A DNA stretch of 5,255 nt from an uncultured bacterium (GTDB taxonomy: Bacteria; Patescibacteria; JAEDAM01; Absconditabacterales; Absconditicoccaceae). Below, piece by piece: positions 1-5,255 of the stretch (position 1 is its first letter; every line of letters begins with the position of its first letter). Where the stretch lies: NCBI GenBank assembly GCA_903904545.1, contig CAIVDB010000107.1:1-5255 (forward strand). Reading direction: 5' to 3'. A program made the translations under genes and the position numbers. The notes below the pieces were generated by a model. The model made no database searches and was not told where the DNA came from. It saw nothing but the letters and a program-made list of their open reading frames with translations.

Positions 1-1231
1 AGACATCTAAGTCAATTTCATCTTCTTTTAAGTCAGAAGTCCTACTGATATAGAGTGTATCTTTTTTTGAAATCAGACCCTTAAATTCTTCATAGTTTAG
101 AATATTGGATTTTATCTTTTCTCAGACCTTATGATAGTCAATGCTTATGACATCATCTAATATATTTTTTTCAGAAAGTTTGTCTCTTAATACATCCATA
201 CTCTCTTTGATTATACTGTACGTAGTCTTCTGAGTAATAGCTAATTTCTTGCTTTCCCCATATAGTTTTTTACATCCCCTTTCTTTGGCATAATCCACTA
301 AAATAGAGCCAAGCATATCTTTTTCACTTTCTGCTTGTTTGAATTTCTCATTAGTTATAGCGTATTCTTCAATAAGATGTTTGATAGTCATTTCTCCCAT
401 AGTTCCTACAGAGACCTTTTCATCTGTCATATATTGATGTTTATATATGGGGCATAATTGTTTGAAAAGGCAGTTATCACAGACATATCCTGGCGTAGCA
501 GGAAATGCGGTTTCATCTCCTCATCAGTATGAAACCTTCTTTTGCTCTACTTCTTCCATAATAGACAAATACTTGTCTTTGACTCATTCTATTTTTTCAT
601 CCGTTATTTCTCGCTCGTATTCTCTTTGTAAATGAAGGTAGATGACCTTTCCTATGATTTTATCTATCTGTTTGCCATAGTCCTTTTTGATTCCAATACT
701 ATATAGGGTTATTTGGTCTTCTATCGTGTTATTTCAATCTTTGGGCAATGATTTACTCGTTTTGTAGTCGTTTATTATGATGGTCTTATCGTTTATATCT
801 AGTCTATCAATTTTCCCTCTAAAGCTCAACCCTTCTTGCATTTCAAAGGCAATATTCATCTCCGTTTTCATAGTGATAGCTTGGTCAAAGGGGCTATACG
901 TATCATAATAGTAATTTATATACTCAGTACCCCTATTATAGAAGACGTCTAATGTGGCTTTATCAAATGGGTTTCTTCAATATACCTTTGTTGCTCTTTC
1001 TACCTCTTTATCCCAAAGCTCTTTGAAAATAGATAAAGACTCTGATTTTTCAGGGATTACTAAATCGCTTACTTTCTTATAAAGTTCCTCTAAGGTACTA
1101 TGGACACAAGACCCCAAAATCAAATGTAGGCTTTCACTAGGGATGTCTGGCTTTATATTATCTATCTTCTCAAAACGATATTTGAGAGGACATTGTTTAT
1201 ATGTTTGAAGTTGAGAAAATGAATATGCCAT
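1..1231 (-). CDS. RecB/AddB/Cas4-like PD-(D/E)XK nuclease with probable 4Fe-4S cluster and C-terminal extension; 3' end outside window
   Basis: About 410 residues are visible from the ATG at 1229-1231, with no UAA or UAG before the window edge. The N-terminus, SFSQLQTYKQCPLKYRF, is typical of the RecB-like family PF12705. His44 lies in a GSCVHSTLEEL segment. GKIDRLD carries Asp142, and INDYKT carries Asp155 and Lys157 of the D-x(n)-(D/E)xK site. Gln173 and Tyr177 form the QxxxY motif. Cys14 together with Cys251, Cys254 and Cys260 (C-x2-C-x5-C) matches the cluster-binding cysteines of AddB and Cas4 proteins. Such enzymes degrade or trim DNA, usually from ends. After the last cysteine comes a charged, probably helical extension of about 140 residues or more, starting near residue 268, whose role I do not recognise. 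Six in-frame UGA codons are read as Gly (977, 734, 584, 524, 521, 122). The gene starts 23 nt after res and is probably cotranscribed with it. There is no cas gene or CRISPR array nearby, so the name Cas4 itself is not justified. Confidence 0.85.
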
Positions 1232-1254
1232 AATACCAATCTAAAGAGATAAAA

Positions 1255-3795
1255 TTATATACTTTCTATTTCTTTGACTATTTTTTCCTTCTCGCTAGGT
1301 ATCTTTGCTTCAAAAGTTATTCTATATTCAAAATCCTTGTTTATCTCTTTGAAAGCCGTAAATCAAAGCTCTTTGGCGTATACATCATTAGCAACCTTTT
1401 TATCTCACTTAGTATAGTATTCTTTAGCTTTTTGATAGTCTGCTTTTTTGTCGCTTCCTTTGACCTCTACCACCAAATACCTTTTCTTACCTGATTTTTT
1501 CTCTATTTCTACAAGGAAGTCAGGAAAATATTTTTTGACTCTTTTTTGCCCTTCTTCATATATTTCGTATTGGAAAAAGAAGTCCGTATAATTTTCACTA
1601 CCCGTTCATCAGGTAAAATAAACATCTTTTATCTCTTCATCTTTTTCTAGGGTATTGTGAATATACTTAAATAATTCCAGCTCATCTGTACTATCAAAAT
1701 TATATGGGTTTATATGGAATCCAAGCCTATTCTCTTTGATGTCTTTCTTATAGCAAACTAGGGATAAGTTGTCCTTATCTATTTCAAAAGTAAAAGAGTT
1801 GCTTTCTATTTTTATCAGTTTTAATTCTTCTTCTATGGTCTGTGTTTTTTCTTCATAGTCGTAATAATTCTTACAGATTTCATCAATAATAAATCATAGC
1901 TTCTGATTATCTTCACTTATGAGCTTTTCCATAGCTTCCTTAGTATATCAAAGACCACTCAATATCTGTTTGATTATGGGAAATCCAATATGTGTATTTT
2001 TATAAATACCCCAAAGTATTTCATAATAATTTGTGGGTCTATTCAGTAGTTCTTTATTGACTGCTTCCGTTCATTTATCGCTATAAGCAATTCCAAGTTC
2101 TTTGATGTGCATATAGATTTCTTGCGGTTTATAGTTAGTCATATTTAATTTGAAATTTGAAAAGTCTTTTTGCTGTGAAGCAACAATTGATTTGATTATC
2201 TTATTTACCCAAATACTTTTTCTCTTCTCTATGGTACATTCAATGGGCTGTTTGTTCTTGTTTATTTTCATTATTCACTCAATATCTATACCAAAATTAA
2301 GTTTTAGTTCATTATCTAAAATAGTATAATTTTCTTTTGATAGAAAAATAGTTGCCTTTTTATCGTTCTTTCCAATAGCCCTCAAACACCTTGCTGTAGC
2401 CTGTAAAGTGAAAATTTGAGGCGGTCTTCTATAAAGAGCAGTAGCAAACAAAGACTTACAGTTCCATCATTCAGTACCTTTATTTACCAATAGAATAAAC
2501 TGTTTCTCGCTGTTTTCAGTATCTAAACCTTTGAACTCTTTTAGCTCTTCATCAGAAACCTCAGAATGATTTTCAACTACTTTCTTTGCACTTATTTTTA
2601 GTCCTTTAAGAATCTCTTTTTCTAGTTTCTGCCTTACTTCTTTCAGTTCCTGAATATTTGCTGTATATATAGCCATCTTAGGTAATTTTCAATCAATTCT
2701 TTCTTCGGCATATCTTTTCCAAAATTCAGATACTACCAATTTTAGAAATTCATCGCTCTTTACGTCTCCAAATTCTATAATATCAGCCTCTTTAAGTATT
2801 CAATGCTCTATTCATTCTTTCAATCCATAGTAATAAACTACCTGAGGTATCATCTCTCCATCAATATAGGGAGTTCAGGTCATATTTATACAGTTTACCA
2901 ACGACTTATTATCGTGTATCCTGTTTATTGTTTCCTTAGTTTTTTTAAGTTCTCCTTCCAAGTTAGTCCCAAAGCTATGGTGGGCTTCATCAACAAAAAT
3001 ACTCAGATTATCCAACTTTTTTATAGCCAATAGTCTTTGGTTTTCTATTTCGTGCTGTTCTCTTTCTTTTGTATCTCCAAGTAAAGAATTTTTAAGGTTT
3101 GCTTTGTTCCCTTTCCTAGTCTTTACTATTATTTTTTGAGAGTTAGTCACAATAATATTATAGATACTTCCGTTTGATACAGATATAGTATGCTTCAAAT
3201 CCTCTAAGTAATGGTATTTTATTTGCAGAAGTGCATTATGATACTCAGGGGGGATAACACTACTAAAATCAAAACTTTTAATTTCTTTCAATGACTCAAT
3301 GATTGTTTTGTCAGGAGCAAATACCAAAAAGTTCTTAGCAAAGATTGTCTCTTCAGGATAATAATAAGATAATACAATGTCATATAGCATAAAAACAGTC
3401 ATCAATACCGTTTTCCCAGTACCCATTGTTAGAGCGTATACTTGGTTTGTATAGTCATCATTTCAAAACACTTGCTGTATCTTATTTATATATTCTACTT
3501 TTCTCTGTTCTTCGGTCATATCAATAAGCTCTTCTATTTCTTTTGGAGAAAATCATAGTCCCTGTCTCAGTGTTTTTTGGTCAAATAAAGACAAATAAAT
3601 GTCTGATAAAGGTTTATTTTTTTGGATTTCTTTTAAGTATATATAAGTCTCTAAAGCCTCTTTTTGTGGCTTTCTAAGAAAATTTATCTTATTGATATAT
3701 TTAAGAATATTTAGGGTTTCGGGATAAACTCAGATATATTCTTTTTCCTCCCATTCGTGGATTTGTTGTTGAAGAGAATTAACGAAAAATTGCAT
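1255..3795 (-). CDS. res: Type III restriction endonuclease subunit (Res): SF2 helicase/ATPase with PD-(D/E)XK nuclease
   Basis: This is a complete 846-residue frame from the ATG at 3793-3795 to a UAA at 1255-1257. Res hydrolyses ATP to communicate between recognition sites with Mod and cuts the DNA. A Q-motif-like LRKPQKEALE segment lies near residue 40. Walker A MGTGKT is at 124-129, the DEAH Walker B at 269-272, motif III NMTGTP at 304-309, a TEGW motif at about 441-444, and motif VI QATARCLR at 465-472. The C-terminal nuclease shows PD (758-759), then 17 residues to EVK (777-779), a complete PD-(D/E)XK active site. The protein is somewhat shorter than EcoP15I Res (roughly 970 residues). 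Sixteen in-frame UGA codons are read as Gly, including those in TGTP (2875) and TEGW (2467); read as stops they would break the gene into pieces. The start is preferred because an in-frame stop lies a short way upstream and the Q-like motif follows. A related SF2 helicase-nuclease of a phage is the only real alternative. Confidence 0.93.
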
Positions 3796-3837
3796 ATTCT
3801 TTATGCTTTGAAAATGTAAAAATCAGCGTAATTACTA
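3796..3837 (-). other. 42-nt spacer before res; no Shine-Dalgarno, promoter or terminator seen
   Basis: The spacer includes the second and third tandem stops of the small ORF and an AT-rich leader ending AAAGAATATG at the res start. There is no GGAGG-like element. An 8-bp palindrome, GTAATTAC (3828-3835), is too short to call an operator or hairpin. Confidence 0.5.
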
Positions 3838-3840
3838 CTA
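3832..3840 (-). other. Tandem in-frame stop codons UAG-UAG-UAA
   Basis: Three consecutive stops close the small basic ORF (3838-3840, 3835-3837, 3832-3834 on the minus strand). The ORF and res share one frame, so these stops are what prevents a fused product. In a genome with only UAG and UAA as terminators, tandem stops would guard against readthrough. This use is inference. Confidence 0.8.
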
Positions 3841-3981
3841 CTTCTTTTTTCCTCATTTTTTCTTGTTCGCTGGCGCTTCTCGTGTTTCATATTTCAATCA
3901 ATCTCTTTTACCGTCTTGCTTCTTTTTTGTTAAATCATCTCATTGATGAAACTTTGGTCATTTTTTAGGTTTGGTTGCCAT
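3838..3981 (-). CDS. Small lysine-rich basic protein of unknown function between mod and res
   Basis: This is a 47-residue ORF, read with UGA as Gly, starting at the ATG at 3979-3981 and ending at a UAG. I do not recognise a family. It begins MATKPKKGPK and ends with a KKKGGKKK tail. It has 15 lysines and 2 arginines against 6 acidic residues, very few hydrophobic residues, and no predicted membrane segment or cysteine, so it is probably disordered and could bind nucleic acid; that is inference from composition only. Glycines at residues 8, 14, 28 and 44 are encoded by UGA. It starts 25 nt after the mod stop and ends 42 nt before the res start, in the same frame as res. No Shine-Dalgarno-like sequence precedes the ATG. 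In its favour are the fit between mod and res, the ATG start and three tandem stops at its end. Against it are its short length and low-complexity composition; it could be a chance open frame in a spacer. Confidence 0.5.
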
Positions 3982-4006
3982 AGGTATATATGAAAAAGAT
4001 AAAACA

Positions 4007-5255
4007 CTATTTTACATTGATTTCATAGGTCTCAAAAAGCTCTTCTCAAAGAATATCAATGATTTTCATAGCTACTGTTTGTTTGCCTTTAGTCTTAGTA
4101 TCATACGTCCACTCATACTCTCCTTTCACTACCTCTTTTTTTCACGGATTGTCTATGATTTCAGCATTGAAAAGATTTCAATCATAATCCACATCTATGG
4201 CTATACTATCAATAATTTGTCTAAAGTCTTCAATCGTTATTTTCTCAGATTTACCGTTATTTTCTATTTCTAACTTCTTCATCAAAACAGGGCTTATAAA
4301 GTCCTTTATAGAAATTTTTAGTTTGTTTTTATCAATAGAAACATCAGTTTCTACCGTTGTTTTTTCTTTGAAAATCAGCCCTTCCTTCTCTATGAGTATA
4401 TCTCTTGCCCTTATTTCACAATTTGTCGTATTATTCTTTTTTATAAAGGTATCTATGTCCAATTCTTTACCACTACAAATAATCTCTATATCGTAATATT
4501 TCAATGGACTATTGGTATAAATATAGTCTTCCTGATGTTCTTGTAGGTGCTTTATAATATCCTCAATATCTTTCTTTGATAAAATCCTATTGGGGTCTAT
4601 GATTTTAACATAGGATGATGACATTTTCCCATCAAAATATCCTCTTGTAGCCTCTACTCAGTAGCTTTCCATCAAAATCTCTTTATAGGTCTGTATTCCT
4701 TCATCTTTATTTTTGAAAAGATTATATTCGTTTACATTGTAGACTTTGAATGCCAACGGAGTGTTGAGTTTTCAATCAGAAAATAGATTGGAATCTGATT
4801 TACTTTTCTTCTTTTGTTCTTCTATAACGTTGGTAAGTCTTTTGATGGTAGTATTGATTGCTCCTGTATTTATGTCGCAACCTATCCACTTTCTACCAAG
4901 TTTTTGAGCTACTGCACAAGTAGTACCGCTTCACATAAAACAATCCATAACAATATCTCAAGGATTACTACTAGCTTTGATTATTCTTTCAATTAACTTT
5001 TCGGGTTTTTGAGTAGGATAGCTTGTAAGTTCCTTTACTATTCTTGCAACTGGGGATATGTCAATCCAGAAATCTTCAACAATTTTTCACTTCTCTAAAT
5101 ATTCTTTATTAGCTTCTGCATCTAATCCCTCTCAAAAATGTGCTCCTCATTCATTTAACGCTTTATATGGTATTCTGATATTTTCTACAAAAGTAGTGAA
5201 ATGGGGTCATTTAGAGTACCAAAGTATAGTATCGTGTTTCTTGGGAAATGTTTGG
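4007..5255 (-). CDS. mod: Type III restriction-modification methyltransferase (Mod), beta-class adenine-N6, C-terminal part; 5' end outside window
   Basis: The protein transfers a methyl group from S-adenosylmethionine to adenine N6 and, in type III systems, provides sequence recognition for the Mod-Res complex. About 415 residues are visible, ending at a UAG (4007-4009). A segment [11 protein letters not shown] (5207-5239) and a DFWIDI segment precede motif X, YPTQKP (5003-5020). Motif I, DCFMGSGTT (from 4945 down to about 4919), follows and binds AdoMet, then GRKWIGCD. The order X then I is that of the permuted beta class, so motif IV (DPPY) should lie upstream of the window. About 300 residues follow motif I, a long tail as in type III Mod proteins; it contains FDGK and a charged region. 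Eleven in-frame UGA codons are read as Gly (5207, 5147, 5132, 5087, 4958, 4931, 4772, 4658, 4178, 4142, 4046); those at 4958 and 4931 fall on conserved motif glycines. The res gene downstream supports the type III assignment. An orphan or phage methyltransferase is the alternative if the pairing is coincidental. Confidence 0.92.

Noticed and set aside
122..430. A separate 102-residue minus-strand gene starting with ATG at 430
   Set aside because: It is in the same frame as the upstream nuclease with no stop between them, so the ATG is an internal Met (about residue 268). The apparent end at 122-124 is a UGA, read here as Gly.
1..1231. CRISPR-associated Cas4
   Set aside because: The nuclease shares the fold and cysteine pattern, but no repeat array or other cas gene is in the window, and the protein is longer than typical Cas4 (about 200 residues).
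1255..3795. Decayed type III res pseudogene broken into several ORFs
   Set aside because: Every interruption is UGA. With UGA as Gly the frame is intact, all helicase and nuclease motifs are present, and there is no frameshift.
3828..3835. GTAATTAC palindrome as an operator or terminator
   Set aside because: It is only 8 bp in an AT-rich spacer, has no loop or T-tract, and is readily expected by chance.
3971..4273. Plus-strand ORFs at 447-635, 2803-3033, 3971-4273, 4197-4496 and 4814-4996
   Set aside because: They lie opposite well-supported minus-strand genes, encode low-complexity Phe-, Ser- and Ile-rich peptides that mirror Lys- and Glu-rich proteins, and show no recognisable domain.
1..5255. 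UGA as tryptophan (Mycoplasma-type table 4)
   Set aside because: It would put Trp at invariant Gly positions in FxGSGT, TGTP and TEGW. UGG already encodes Trp at the expected positions.

Overview
The window reads as one strand-biased, tightly packed stretch of a low-GC bacterial (or phage) genome in which UGA encodes glycine. All genes lie on the minus strand and run from high to low coordinates. Under the standard code they look like a string of short broken ORFs. With UGA read as Gly (translation table 25) they join into four clean reading frames that stop at UAG or UAA. At least 37 in-frame UGA codons occur, several at glycines invariant in their families: the FxGSGT motif of the DNA methyltransferase, and the TGTP and TEGW motifs of the helicase. 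UGG still encodes Trp at normal positions. This reassignment is known from Candidatus Absconditabacteria (SR1) and Gracilibacteria (BD1-5), so the DNA most likely comes from that clade of the Candidate Phyla Radiation or from a phage or mobile element replicating in it.

Layout in transcription order: (1) 5255-4007, the C-terminal part of a beta-class N6-adenine DNA methyltransferase of the type III Mod kind, whose 5' end lies outside the window; (2) 3981-3838, a 47-residue, very lysine-rich small ORF of unknown function; (3) 3795-1255, a complete 846-residue type III restriction subunit (Res) with an SF2 helicase core and a C-terminal PD-(D/E)XK nuclease; (4) 1231 to beyond position 1, a RecB/AddB/Cas4-like PD-(D/E)XK nuclease with four cysteines placed as in Fe-S nucleases and a long charged C-terminal extension, whose 3' end lies outside the window. 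The gaps are only 25, 42 and 23 nt, and I see no promoter or terminator in them, so the four probably form one operon.

Functionally, Mod and Res make a type III restriction-modification pair: Mod supplies recognition and adenine methylation, and Res supplies ATP-driven translocation or switching and cleavage. The added Fe-S nuclease and the small basic protein are not standard parts of type III systems. They could be accessory defence components, or simply neighbours in a defence island or phage genome. I see no RNA genes, CRISPR arrays, insertion sequences or long repeats, and no non-coding stretch longer than 42 nt.
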